Assembly: GCA_900548905.1 (NCBI GenBank) | Contig: URMK01000009.1 | Location: 1-64,000 of the forward strand | DNA length: 64,000 nt | Source of the DNA: an uncultured Lachnospiraceae bacterium | GTDB taxonomy: Bacteria; Bacillota; Clostridia; Lachnospirales; Lachnospiraceae | Direction: 5' to 3' | Shown here: positions 8,661-17,208 of the stretch, piece after piece | How the letters are laid out: the number at the start of each line of letters is the position of its first letter | Numbering within the stretch: the stretch's first letter is position 1 | Program-made: the position numbers and the translations under genes | Notes under the pieces: model-generated | Database searches by the model: none | What the model saw: the letters and a program-made list of their open reading frames with translations, nothing else | Told to the model about the DNA's origin: nothing

Positions 8661-9341
8661 TTATTTTCCTTCCTCTAAGGCAAAGTGTTTTGCTAAAATC
8701 GACAGCATTTCTTCTCGTGTGTCGGTATCAAAATCGGAGCGAGTATATGAAAAGAATCCAGTATGCTCCCAGTCGATCTCTACTGGAGGATGATATAGCG
8801 CCCATGAATTAAAGTTCCTTAAAGTAGCTTCTGGATCGGGGCATTTTTTGATCTGATCCATCATAAATTTTTTGTCGGGGTCGTCTCGATCAAAGAATCG
8901 GATGGCACATATATCCGGTGGATCACAGAGGAGGACAGCAACACGATTATAGGACGAGATCTCACGCAATACGTCGGGAGGAATATTTGTATCAACAACA
9001 ACTTTTCTTCCGGATGCCGCCAGTTTTATCAACTCCAAAATCTCAATTTCTACACATTCATTGGAGACTTGATTATACCAGTTCCAATGTTCTTCCGGGG
9101 TCATATTTAACCATTCCTGCCAACCACTCATGGTATCAAAATAGCATAGTCCTGGTTGCTTCCAACGGGAAAGTTTATTTCGAGGAAATACATCATGGTA
9201 GTTTTCGCCGCAATGAATCATATCATATCGTTCAGCTAACATCTTGACCATTGTAGATTTACCCGCATAACTATGCCCGTTTATAAAGTAAACATTTTGT
9301 AAATAATGCTTTATTAGATTGTCGCTTAATTGTATTTTCAT
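8661..9341 (-). CDS. P-loop kinase-like ATPase
   Basis: A 226-residue P-loop protein when started at ATG 9341, which has GGAG five bases upstream. Walker A is NGHSYAGKSTMVKML near residue 20; VVVDTNIPPDVL near residue 120 fits an AAA_33/adenylate-kinase-like fold. Substrate unknown; probably a small-molecule kinase. The same reading frame runs upstream without a stop into a cysteine-rich DUF3795-like segment, so a longer fusion start (up to 9569) cannot be excluded, though that part abuts mobile-element debris. Confidence 0.7.
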   Translation of the reverse strand: MKIQLSDNLIKHYLQNVYFINGHSYAGKSTMVKMLAERYDMIHCGENYHDVFPRNKLSRWKQPGLCYFDTMSGWQEWLNMTPEEHWNWYNQVSNECVEIEILELIKLAASGRKVVVDTNIPPDVLREISSYNRVAVLLCDPPDICAIRFFDRDDPDKKFMMDQIKKCPDPEATLRNFNSWALYHPPVEIDWEHTGFFSYTRSDFDTDTREEMLSILAKHFALEEGK

Positions 9342-9500
9342 CTTTTCTCCAATCTGAAAGCTTCTCGCAAACTCTGCAAAAGCACGAATACGGGGCTTAT
9401 CGAGCATACATCCGGTGCAAGGAAATTCAGAACATTTCCAACAACCGTTCAACCCTTTTAGTATACAACAGTTATAGTTTTTGCACCAGCCGTAGCTTTC
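9342..9500 (-). pseudogene. DUF3795-like C-terminal fragment, in frame with the kinase
   Basis: Residues WCKNYNCCILKGLNGCWKC followed by EFPCTGC resemble the cysteine-rich end of DUF3795 proteins. The N-terminal half of that family is missing; upstream sequence is TnpV-like debris in other frames. Either the truncated front part of a DUF3795-kinase fusion or an independent gene remnant. Confidence 0.5.
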
Positions 9501-9501
9501 A

Positions 9502-9815
9502 TTATTGTGCCGCCTCCCATTCTGCTGTGAACTGTCTGATTGATTGCTGACGCTTGGTACGATCATCACTCACAGCTCTCGTGGCAATCTCAAACAACTT
9601 GTCGCTGAGCTGCCATTTATCTCGTGCGCGATTATACCCGTCAAAGAGCACAAAAAAGTGCCTGATGTCAGCAGGTTGGTGTAAAGCACCTTGTGGTGTT
9701 CCTTCAGATAGCGCCTGCGCATACGCCCATATTTACCGAGCTAGTAATCACCGGTATCCGGCAGGACAAGGTTGGGAATGAGGTAATCACTCTCCTGGCG
9801 GTATGTGCCGCCCAT
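9502..9815 (-). pseudogene. TnpV-like transposon protein remnant
   Basis: The minus strand encodes MGGTYRQESDYLIPNLVLPD and, after an in-frame TAG, LGKYGRMRRRYLKEHHKVLY followed by TNLLTSG, both signature stretches of TnpV, a small protein carried by Tn4451-like elements. A stop and a frame change show that it is dead; the tail ending at TAA 9502 is in another frame and not recognised. Confidence 0.62.
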
Positions 9816-9904
9816 TTCCTCAAATAATGGGAAGGGGGAGCAGGATGCCGCCGGGCACAAAGAGCCGTCTGCCCTGTTACAAAAAAACCTAACCCTCCCC
9901 CTAC

Positions 9905-9950
9905 ACAGAACCCCCTCCGGGAAGCTTTCACTTCCCGGAGGGGGTTCTGT
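9905..9950 (-). terminator. Strong 20-bp stem terminator after chemoreceptor operon
   Basis: ACAGAACCCCC... (9905-9924) pairs perfectly with 9931-9950 around CTTTCA, 35 bases past the stop of the chemoreceptor gene at 9985. T-rich sequence lies somewhat downstream on the minus strand. Confidence 0.8.
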
Positions 9951-9984
9951 TCTCTCTATACTTCATTACAATTAGGGGGCATTT

Positions 9985-11949
9985 TTACATAGAACGGAGT
10001 TTGAATTTTCCTACCAGAGACTTAAGCATCTGGGCCTGGCCGGAAAGCTCTTCACTCGCTGCGGCACTCTCCTCTGCCGTAGCGGAATTGGACTGCACCA
10101 CGCCGGATATCTGTTCAATACCGGTCGTCACCTGGGAAATGGCATTTGCCTGTTCTTTGGCATCTTCGGATATCTTTCCTACCGTAACGGACACGGATTT
10201 TGCCACATCCACGATATCCACTAAGGATCCGGCTGTTTCATTAGCATAGCCGAAGCCCTTCTCCACCGCCTGTACCGTCCCTGCTATCAGGGCCGCCGTA
10301 TTCTTAGAAGCCTCCGCTGATTTACTTGCAAGGTTCCTCACTTCGTCCGCGACAACGGCAAAACCCTTTCCGGCTGTTCCGGCTCTGGCGGCCTCTACGG
10401 CGGCATTCAGTGCCAGGATATTCGTCTGGAAAGCGATATCCTCTATCGTTTTAATGATCTTACTGATTTCCACTGATTTAGACCGGATCTCTTCCATAGC
10501 GGCGAGCATATCCTTCATCTGCCTGTCACAGGCCTGAACCCTGCTGCCCGCTATCTGGACCTGTTTATCCGCATCCAGCGTGCTCGCGGCTGTATTCGTG
10601 GAATATCTGGAAATGTCATTGATAGTAGCGGCCAGTTCTTCCACGGAAGAAGCCTGTTCCGTCGCTCCTCTGGATAACACCTGGGCGCCGTCCGCCACCT
10701 GGGAAGCTCCGCTTGCCACCTGCTCGGAGGCAATATTTATCTGATGCATGGTACTGTTCAATTTATTAAGGATCTCATTAATAGCCACAGCTATGGGCTG
10801 GAAATCCCCGATATACAGCTCTTTCTTCTCAATTTTCAAATCCAGGTTTCCGGATGCCAGAGCCGTCAGACCGTTAGACAGATCCACTACAAGCCCCTTC
10901 AGGGATTCCACGATACGCTTTGTGGCATCCGAAAGCTGCCCCGTTTCATCCTTTGCAAGGATTTCCTCTACCTCTGACTCCAAATCCCCCTGGGCAAGCC
11001 GGTTCAAACGATCCGCACATATCCGGATAGGCCTGCCGATACCGTTTGCAAGATAAAGGGCCAGGAAAAAAGCGGCAATAAGCGCTACAACCACCAGCAC
11101 GGCAATGATAAATATCCCGGTATAGGTAGCATTCATAAAGTCTATTTTCGGAGCGTTTACCGCAATACTCCATCCATCTGTTCCGGGTACAGGCGCATAA
11201 GCCATCACCTTTCTTACCCCGTCATAGTCATATTCCCCTGCCCCGCTTTCTCCGTTTACCATTTTCTGTTCCAGTTCGGCCAGAGGCTGCAGTAACGGAT
11301 CCTTTTGTGCATCCCGGATAGTATTTTCCCGCCCGGTTACATTGGAGGTATTGCTGTGGGCAATGGTATAGCCTTCTTTATCCAGAATATACGCTTTGCC
11401 GTTTTCGTTGACATTGATAGAGCCTGCCATATCACATAAAAAGCCTTCCTTAGAGGTAAAGCAGACCACGCCGATTATCCGGGAATCCGGCACCCCGTTT
11501 TCCCACAAAGGCGCCGCCATCACAAGATACAGTTCCCCATCCGTGGCCTGTGCAGCAACTGCCTTTCCCTGGAGCGCCTGCCGGAAGTATTCTTTATCGG
11601 AATAATCCTTCCGGTCGAAAATACTAATCCCCTTCGAATCCAGAATATCTCCTTTGGAAAAATCACAGACACTCATACTTTGTTCTACTAATTTCTTTTT
11701 TTCCTCAATTCCCGTGGATGCATCCGCCAGACTGTCCATATGACCTGCTTCCACCACCACATTCAAACTGGCCTGCAGCTCCTGTTCCACCCTGTCGGCT
11801 GCAATACCTGCCGATACCTTCATCAAATCCCGGAGCGTAGTCATGGTAGCCGAATAATTCTGCCAGATACCAATCAAACCTACCACCAGGACAGATACGG
11901 TTACAGCCGATATCATTATTACCAGTATTTTATCCCTAATCCGTTTCAT
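9985..11949 (-). CDS. Methyl-accepting chemotaxis protein (Cache sensor)
   Basis: A 654-residue transmembrane chemoreceptor. Residues 8-30 form the first membrane segment, about 35-275 a periplasmic Cache-type ligand domain (FDRKDYSDKEYFRQAL, LDKEGYTIAHSNTSNVTGRE), about 280-300 the second membrane segment, followed by HAMP and a full MCP signalling hairpin whose tip reads FQTNILALNAAVEAARAG. The protein ends KFKLRSM without a CheR/CheB-binding pentapeptide. It is the last gene of the run 16983-9985 on the minus strand. Ligand unknown; Cache domains of this type often bind amino acids or organic acids. Confidence 0.95.
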   Translation of the reverse strand: MKRIRDKILVIMISAVTVSVLVVGLIGIWQNYSATMTTLRDLMKVSAGIAADRVEQELQASLNVVVEAGHMDSLADASTGIEEKKKLVEQSMSVCDFSKGDILDSKGISIFDRKDYSDKEYFRQALQGKAVAAQATDGELYLVMAAPLWENGVPDSRIIGVVCFTSKEGFLCDMAGSINVNENGKAYILDKEGYTIAHSNTSNVTGRENTIRDAQKDPLLQPLAELEQKMVNGESGAGEYDYDGVRKVMAYAPVPGTDGWSIAVNAPKIDFMNATYTGIFIIAVLVVVALIAAFFLALYLANGIGRPIRICADRLNRLAQGDLESEVEEILAKDETGQLSDATKRIVESLKGLVVDLSNGLTALASGNLDLKIEKKELYIGDFQPIAVAINEILNKLNSTMHQINIASEQVASGASQVADGAQVLSRGATEQASSVEELAATINDISRYSTNTAASTLDADKQVQIAGSRVQACDRQMKDMLAAMEEIRSKSVEISKIIKTIEDIAFQTNILALNAAVEAARAGTAGKGFAVVADEVRNLASKSAEASKNTAALIAGTVQAVEKGFGYANETAGSLVDIVDVAKSVSVTVGKISEDAKEQANAISQVTTGIEQISGVVQSNSATAEESAAASEELSGQAQMLKSLVGKFKLRSM

Positions 11950-12034
11950 CTTAACTCCCTCTGCGCAACCTGCGCCTGTTTATAGCCGGAGCGGCAAAGC
12001 CCCTGTTCCTTCTGTCGTTTTACCGCCTATTCCG

Positions 12035-13945
12035 TTAATACTTATTGTCACCGCAGGTATTATAGGTATCACGGGAATCGTAACTGTACGTATCGTAACC
12101 GGTCGGCTGCTGGAGCACGCTATCGGCTGTCTGTGAAGCATAACCGTTCTCATATTCCGTTTCATAACCGGTTCCATAATCGGTTCCATAATCCGCTGAA
12201 TAATCCGTTCCATATGCGGAACCATAATCCCCGGCCTGGCTGTAATCCGTACCGTATGCGGTGTCCGTATCCCGAAGCCGGAAGCGGGTTACCAGATTTT
12301 TCAGGATCTGTGCCTGGCCGGAAAGCTCCTCACTGGCTGCCGCACTCTCCTCCGCTGTGGCGGAGTTGGTCTGCACCACACTGGAAATCTGGTCGACGCC
12401 CTGCGTCACCTGGCCGATTGACAAGGCCTGGGAATTGGACGCCTCGGAAATCTTATCAATGGTATCCGTCAGTATTCTGGCGCCTTCCGCCGCATCCATA
12501 AGGGCTTTAGCCGTCTGATCGGCTATTCTGGTGCCGTTTTCAACCGATTTCAGGGAAGTCTCTATCAACGCGGCCGTACTCTTGGAGGCATCCGCGGATT
12601 TACTTGCAAGATTCCGCACCTCATCCGCAACCACCGCAAACCCCTTACCGGCGCTTCCGGCACGGGCGGCTTCCACCGCCGCATTGAGGGCCAGGATATT
12701 GGTCTGGAACGCAATATCTTCAATCGCTTTGATAATTTTGCTGATTTCTTTGGAAGAACCGCTGATTTCCTGCATGGCATGGATCATTTCACGCATCTGC
12801 TCCGTGCTTTCTTCCATTCTGGATCCCGTCTGTGTAGCCTTTTTGCTGGCATCCAGAGCGTTATCCGCATTCTTCTTCACTTGTTCGGAAATCTCGTTAA
12901 TGGAAGCGGCAAGCTCCTCAATGGAGGATGCCTGTTCCGTGGCACCATGGGAAAGCGCCTGGGCGCCGGCGGATACCTGATCGCTTCCGCTGGCTACCTG
13001 CTCCGCCGACTGGTTTATCTGTTTCAGCGTGTCGCTCAGGTTGTAATTGATTTTTTTCATGGATTCCAGTATGGACTTGTAATCGCCTACATATTTTTCT
13101 TCTATGGTGCTCGTTATATTGAAGTTTCCGTCCGCCATGGAACCTAATATGTAATCCTCATCCTGTATAATCTCCTTCAGCACTTCGGTCATATTGCGGA
13201 TGCTTTCCGACAGGACTCCCAGTTCATCCCGGGAGCGGTAGCCTATAGCAACATCCAGCTTCCCTGCCGTCACATCCTTCATGGCAGCTTCCAGCTCCCT
13301 GACCGGAAGCGTAATCCCCTTTGTAATATAGGTGGATAAAATAACCGTGATAACAAGAGCGATCAGCGACATAACAATCATAGCCGCCATAATGATATTT
13401 TTGGTAAAAATGGATGTATTGTAAGCATCCGCCGCCTGCCCGGAGGACAACGTATCCATCTGCTCCATCAGTTCCTGCACCTGAAGCAGCATAGGCTGGT
13501 ACTGGCTGAAGAAAACCTCCTGGGCCTGCACTTTTTTGTTCTGTGAGGCCAGCTCCACAACCTCCATCCTGTAGGTTTTAGCCTCCGACAGCAAGGAAGC
13601 CGCCTCATCAATGATATTTTTCTCACCCTGGTAGTTCTCCTGTAAGAAATCAAATCCCTTCTGCAGATCATTCATTTCCGTATCGACAGCAGACAGATAT
13701 TCCTCCACTTTATTACTGTCTGTCTCCACAAGGCTGTAGCTGATATTTTTAAGCGTCGTTTCGATCTGCCTGCGCATTTCCGCCGTCTTAAGGGATACCG
13801 GATAACCAGTCGTGTAAAATTCTTCAAAGCTGCCCGCCGTATTGTTCAGGCTGAAAACAGCCATGACCACCGTTATAAGATACAAAATGATAATGACACC
13901 GAAGGTTATTATCAGCTTATTTGCTATTTTGAAGTTCTTCATCTG
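12035..13945 (-). CDS. Methyl-accepting chemotaxis protein with tyrosine-rich tail
   Basis: A 636-residue chemoreceptor: membrane segment near residues 8-30, a four-helix-bundle type sensor domain to about residue 180, second membrane segment, HAMP, and the MCP signalling domain with the tip FQTNILALNAAVEAARAG. After the usual end of the signalling domain (RFRLRD) there is an extra tail of about 80 residues built of YGTDY/YGTGYETEY-like repeats and rich in Tyr, Gly, Asp and Ser; its role is unknown. The start is put at 13945, with GAGGAG upstream; an ATG at 13963 that overlaps the cheW stop (ATGA) is the alternative and would imply translational coupling. Confidence 0.93.
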   Translation of the reverse strand, partial: QMKNFKIANKLIITFGVIIILYLITVVMAVFSLNNTAGSFEEFYTTGYPVSLKTAEMRRQIETTLKNISYSLVETDSNKVEEYLSAVDTEMNDLQKGFDFLQENYQGEKNIIDEAASLLSEAKTYRMEVVELASQNKKVQAQEVFFSQYQPMLLQVQELMEQMDTLSSGQAADAYNTSIFTKNIIMAAMIVMSLIALVITVILSTYITKGITLPVRELEAAMKDVTAGKLDVAIGYRSRDELGVLSESIRNMTEVLKEIIQDEDYILGSMADGNFNITSTIEEKYVGDYKSILESMKKINYNLSDTLKQINQSAEQVASGSDQVSAGAQALSHGATEQASSIEELAASINEISEQVKKNADNALDASKKATQTGSRMEESTEQMREMIHAMQEISGSSKEISKIIKAIEDIAFQTNILALNAAVEAARAGSAGKGFAVVADEVRNLASKSADASKSTAALIETSLKSVENGTRIADQTAKALMDAAEGARILTDTIDKISEASNSQALSIGQVTQGVDQISSVVQTNSATAEESAAASEELSGQAQILKNLVTRFRLRDTDTAYGTDYSQAGDYGSAYGTDYSADYGTDYGTGYETEYENGYASQTADSVLQQPTGYDTYSYDSRDTYNTCGDNKY

Positions 13946-13959
13946 CCTCTTCTCCTCTA

Positions 13960-14469
13960 TCATTCATATTGCTGCGCATTCTCCGCCAGATTGGCAAATT
14001 CCTGTTCTCCCAGGAATTTACGCACATCCATGATCAACACCAGCTTATCCTTTATCCTTGCCACTCCGGTAAGGTAGCGCGCTGCGACGTCATTTCCCAT
14101 GTGAGGGGGAGGGGTTATCGATGCATCCGGTATTTCCGTTACCTCATCCACCTGATCCACCACAAAACCGAAATACTTTCCCTGGATATCCGTCACCACA
14201 ATACAGGTACGGTCATTGTAGTCCATAAACGGCTTACAAAGCCTTGTCCGCACGTCAATAATAGGGATGATCTCCCCTCTCAGGTTGATAATTCCCCTGG
14301 CATACACAGGAAATTCCGGAATTTCCGTAATCTTCTGCATACCTATAATCTGTACCACTTCAGCAATAGGAATTCCGAAGAGCTGATCATCTGTCACAAA
14401 AGTAAGATATGTGCTCTCCAACTCTGCGGAAAGTACTGTTTCCTGCCCAAGCCTTTCCGATTCTTCCAT
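13960..14469 (-). CDS. cheW: Chemotaxis coupling protein CheW
   Basis: A 169-residue CheW-fold protein that couples chemoreceptors to the CheA kinase. Recognisable stretches are YLTFVTDDQLFGIPIAEVVQ, YARGIINLRGEIIPIIDVR, and FGFVVDQVDEV with the late LTGVARIKDKLVLIMDV. GGAGGAAAG precedes the ATG. It lies between the EAL-HDOD gene and a chemoreceptor gene in one operon and its stop overlaps or touches the next start. No CheA gene is in this window, so this is an accessory chemotaxis cluster. Confidence 0.95.
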   Translation of the reverse strand: MEESERLGQETVLSAELESTYLTFVTDDQLFGIPIAEVVQIIGMQKITEIPEFPVYARGIINLRGEIIPIIDVRTRLCKPFMDYNDRTCIVVTDIQGKYFGFVVDQVDEVTEIPDASITPPPHMGNDVAARYLTGVARIKDKLVLIMDVRKFLGEQEFANLAENAQQYE

Positions 14470-14562
14470 CTTTCTTCCTCCAGTCTTTTATGGCGGGCCT
14501 CTCCCGCTTTTATTTTATCTATCGGCGCAACGAATCTAAAAATAAAGTACGGACCGGAAAAA

Positions 14563-15870
14563 TTATTTATCCAGCTTCTTTCTCTGACGGATCAGCAAAT
14601 CCGAGAAAGGGCTGTTTCCGGAGAGACCGGCTGCAAAATTTTTAATCAGGCTCTCGTTCTGTTCCTCAAACATCGTCTCCGCATATTTCACCGCTTCAAA
14701 ATACATCAACGTGATCCGCTCTCTTTTCAGTCGGAACTTTTCCAAAAAGGCATCCACGCTTTCCCACCTGCCGTTTTCATAGTTTTCCACAAAATCCAGG
14801 CATCGCCCCAGCGTCCCGTTCCTTCCGAACAGCGCTTCCCTGGATTCCCGGGATATCTTGATGTGTTCCAGAAGCCCTTCCAGATTGTCCTGCACCGATA
14901 TATCGATGGTGGAAAACATGCCCACCATATAGGCTTCCTCCGCCAGATAATCAAGCCGCATCAGCCCCACCAGCTGTTCCAGGAATACCCCCCGTATAAG
15001 GGCCCTTTTCGCCGCCTCATTTTCCTTTTTCCCGAAAACGTCCCGCAAAAGGATCGCCAGTGCCCAGCGCCTGACCTCCTCCAGACCCATCCTGACCAGA
15101 CACTGCTTGATGGAATCCACCCGGTACTTTCCGCCGTACTGCAGTGTATTCACACGAAGCAAAAATTTATAGGACAAATTTACATCCATAAGGATAATGT
15201 CCGCCAGCCGGTCAAAGTCCGGATCCGGGCTGGAAAATTCCTTCAAAAGCCGCATATAGGTAGCAAGCGCGATTTCCGTTTTATCCTTGGACAGCAAAAC
15301 CGGCCTGGAATAATAGTATCCCTGCATCAGGGAATACCCGTTTTTCAAAGCCCAAAGCTGCTCCTCCTGGGTTTCTATTTTTTCCGCCAGCAGTATTTTG
15401 CTGTCCCCGAAACGCCGTGCGATATCCTTTTGCTCCCACCTGCAGGTCAGCCGGAAATCCACCTTGATAATATCCGAGGCCTCCACCAGTCTCTCCTTGG
15501 CATTCCCTCCCGTAAAATCATCCAGGGCAAATATATAGCCCTGTTTTCTGAGCGATACCAAATCCGCCTGCAGCACCGGGCTTTCCCTTACATCCTCCAA
15601 AATCTCCACAACAAAGCATCTGGGATCCAGCATTTTAACATAATCGCTCCGAAGCAGATCCTCCGTCAGGTTCAGGAAGGCATATGCCCCGCCAGTCAGG
15701 TTTTCCAGGCCAAATTCGCTTATCATATTGGAAATAAGCAGACAAGTAGCCATACTGCCGTCCATTTCCTTGTTAAACTCATTTTTTTCACTATCCCTGT
15801 AAAGAAATTCATAGCCAAATAATTTCCCGGCCGCATCAAAAATTGGCTGCCTGGCTACGTATATTTTCAT
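14563..15870 (-). CDS. EAL-HDOD domain protein (YuxH type)
   Basis: A 435-residue protein with an N-terminal EAL-like domain (residues 1-205: VARQPIFD, YEFLYRD, FALDDFTGG, LAEKIET, MQGYYYSRP) and a C-terminal HDOD domain (ADIILMDVNLSYKFLLRVN, GMFSTIDI). Proteins of this arrangement generally do not hydrolyse c-di-GMP and act as signalling adaptors; the EAL motif is altered to EFL here. It is co-transcribed with cheW and two chemoreceptors, tying it to motility control. GGAGGAAGG precedes the start. Confidence 0.92.
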   Translation of the reverse strand: MKIYVARQPIFDAAGKLFGYEFLYRDSEKNEFNKEMDGSMATCLLISNMISEFGLENLTGGAYAFLNLTEDLLRSDYVKMLDPRCFVVEILEDVRESPVLQADLVSLRKQGYIFALDDFTGGNAKERLVEASDIIKVDFRLTCRWEQKDIARRFGDSKILLAEKIETQEEQLWALKNGYSLMQGYYYSRPVLLSKDKTEIALATYMRLLKEFSSPDPDFDRLADIILMDVNLSYKFLLRVNTLQYGGKYRVDSIKQCLVRMGLEEVRRWALAILLRDVFGKKENEAAKRALIRGVFLEQLVGLMRLDYLAEEAYMVGMFSTIDISVQDNLEGLLEHIKISRESREALFGRNGTLGRCLDFVENYENGRWESVDAFLEKFRLKRERITLMYFEAVKYAETMFEEQNESLIKNFAAGLSGNSPFSDLLIRQRKKLDK

Positions 15871-15939
15871 ATACCTTCCTCCTGAAAATAACGGGGAGTC
15901 TTCTTACTTCCCCGTTCCTATAATTCGGTTCTTTTAAAG

Positions 15940-16983
15940 TCAAACGGTAATATCAAGCGTCATCCCCACTGTGCCGCCCGTCATGCTTCCGGCCGGAACG
16001 GCTTCCGGCCCTCCCGGAGAAGGAGCGTAATAATTTCCCGTAGGACCGCTGTTTTCAACGCTTACGGTATTTTCATATTTTTCCAGCTCTTTTTCCAGCC
16101 TGCGCTCCTGGGGCGTCTCATAATAATCCCGGATCTGCCCGTATTCCCTGGCTTTCCTCCCTGCCTGCTTCCGCTTCAAAAGCAGTTTAAGCTGAAGGCT
16201 CTTTTCCAGTTCTGCTTTTTGGGCCGCCCTTTTCTGCTGCCACTTCAGAAATTCTTCTTTTTTCAGCTGCTTGTCCTTCACCCTGGCCTTTGACAGTACC
16301 TGCTCCGCCTGCTTTACCAGGACCGCTTTTACCCGTTTGTCTCCGCTCCCTGTTTTCAGCTGGTAAATCTGTGCCTGTATGCCCGATATCGTCCTCCGCA
16401 CATCCTGGCGGTTCCTGGACCGGGCGATTTTGACAAGATCCTTCGCCGGCACATAGCTTACTTTCTTTTTTTCTATCGTAAGGGTTCCTTTTTCCGTATG
16501 AATGCCGGTGCTGAAGCTGCCCCCGTTCCCGGCCCCCTGCTTTTCCCCGAAGGAAGGGAGCTTCTGCTCCGGCTGCTTACGGGACAGTACCCACCGGGAA
16601 ACATCGCCATCTTCCTCCAGATAAATTCCGGATCCAACCAGGCTTTTTCCCTGTTCCGGCAGCCGCATGAGCTTATCCGCCTGCTCCTTCTGGGCCTGCT
16701 TCAGAGCTTCCGTGCACTGGCGTTCAAACTCCGGATCCGCCATCATTTTTTCCAGTGCTTTCCCGGAAATCACGATCTGCATACCGCCTTCATGGGAAAG
16801 GGCATAGTCCTTCAGCCCTTCCTTTCCGTCTATATCCGCAATCACGATATCTCTTCCCGGGAAAAGGGAAGACAGCTTACGGATATACTCTCCGGCAGGA
16901 AGGGAGGACGAGGTGGTCTTACCCTTGCTTTCATACACGTACTGACCCGCAGGCAGATACTGCCCGCCCGTTGTTTTTATCAT
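15940..16983 (-). CDS. Unrecognised coiled-coil protein in chemotaxis operon
   Basis: A 347-residue protein without signal peptide or membrane segment. The N-terminal 180 residues look globular (VIADIDGKEGLKDYALSHEG, MQIVISGKALEKMM, GIYLEEDGDVSRWVLSR); residues 190-300 are strongly charged, Lys/Arg/Glu/Gln-rich and helical (coiled coil likely); the tail is Gly/Pro-rich. It is the first gene of the minus-strand operon with the EAL-HDOD protein, CheW and two receptors, downstream of a sigma-28-like promoter. The layout resembles proteins annotated as DUF6033 in clostridia, but I am not sure of that. A link to flagella or chemotaxis is inferred from position only. Confidence 0.7.
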   Translation of the reverse strand: MIKTTGGQYLPAGQYVYESKGKTTSSSLPAGEYIRKLSSLFPGRDIVIADIDGKEGLKDYALSHEGGMQIVISGKALEKMMADPEFERQCTEALKQAQKEQADKLMRLPEQGKSLVGSGIYLEEDGDVSRWVLSRKQPEQKLPSFGEKQGAGNGGSFSTGIHTEKGTLTIEKKKVSYVPAKDLVKIARSRNRQDVRRTISGIQAQIYQLKTGSGDKRVKAVLVKQAEQVLSKARVKDKQLKKEEFLKWQQKRAAQKAELEKSLQLKLLLKRKQAGRKAREYGQIRDYYETPQERRLEKELEKYENTVSVENSGPTGNYYAPSPGGPEAVPAGSMTGGTVGMTLDITV

Positions 16984-17023
16984 ACTTATCAGCCCTCTTT
17001 AGAATTTTCATACCATATGTATT

Positions 17024-17050
17024 ATTTCGGCTGGTTTTCCCAAAAATTAA
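17024..17050 (-). promoter_or_regulatory. Candidate sigma-28 promoter of chemotaxis operon
   Basis: On the minus strand TTAA-N15-GCCGAAAT closely follows the sigma-28 pattern TAAA-N15-GCCGATAA, about 40 bases upstream of the first gene (start 16983). Confidence 0.5.
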
Positions 17051-17078
17051 TTTCTTTCTTGTTATTTGTGTAAAATAC

Positions 17079-17105
17079 TAAATTTAACGGTAAAAATGTC
17101 GAATA
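17079..17105 (+). promoter_or_regulatory. Candidate sigma-28 promoter of GGDEF gene
   Basis: TAAA-N15-GTCGAATA on the plus strand, a perfect -35 with 5 of 8 in the -10, about 100 bases before the start at 17209. Confidence 0.35.
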
Positions 17106-17208
17106 TAAAAGAAATACAAACAGATGATTAGGTTCGGTTATTAATGCCTCCGCGCATTTTCCGCCCGCAACCAACCTTCCTGTCTTCATGAAAGAGGAGG
17201 CCGGCATT

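Noticed and set aside
13969..15822. 617-codon frame on the plus strand
   Set aside because: It is antisense to cheW and the EAL-HDOD gene, both of which are unmistakable; composition is His/Gln/Leu-rich as expected of a shadow frame.
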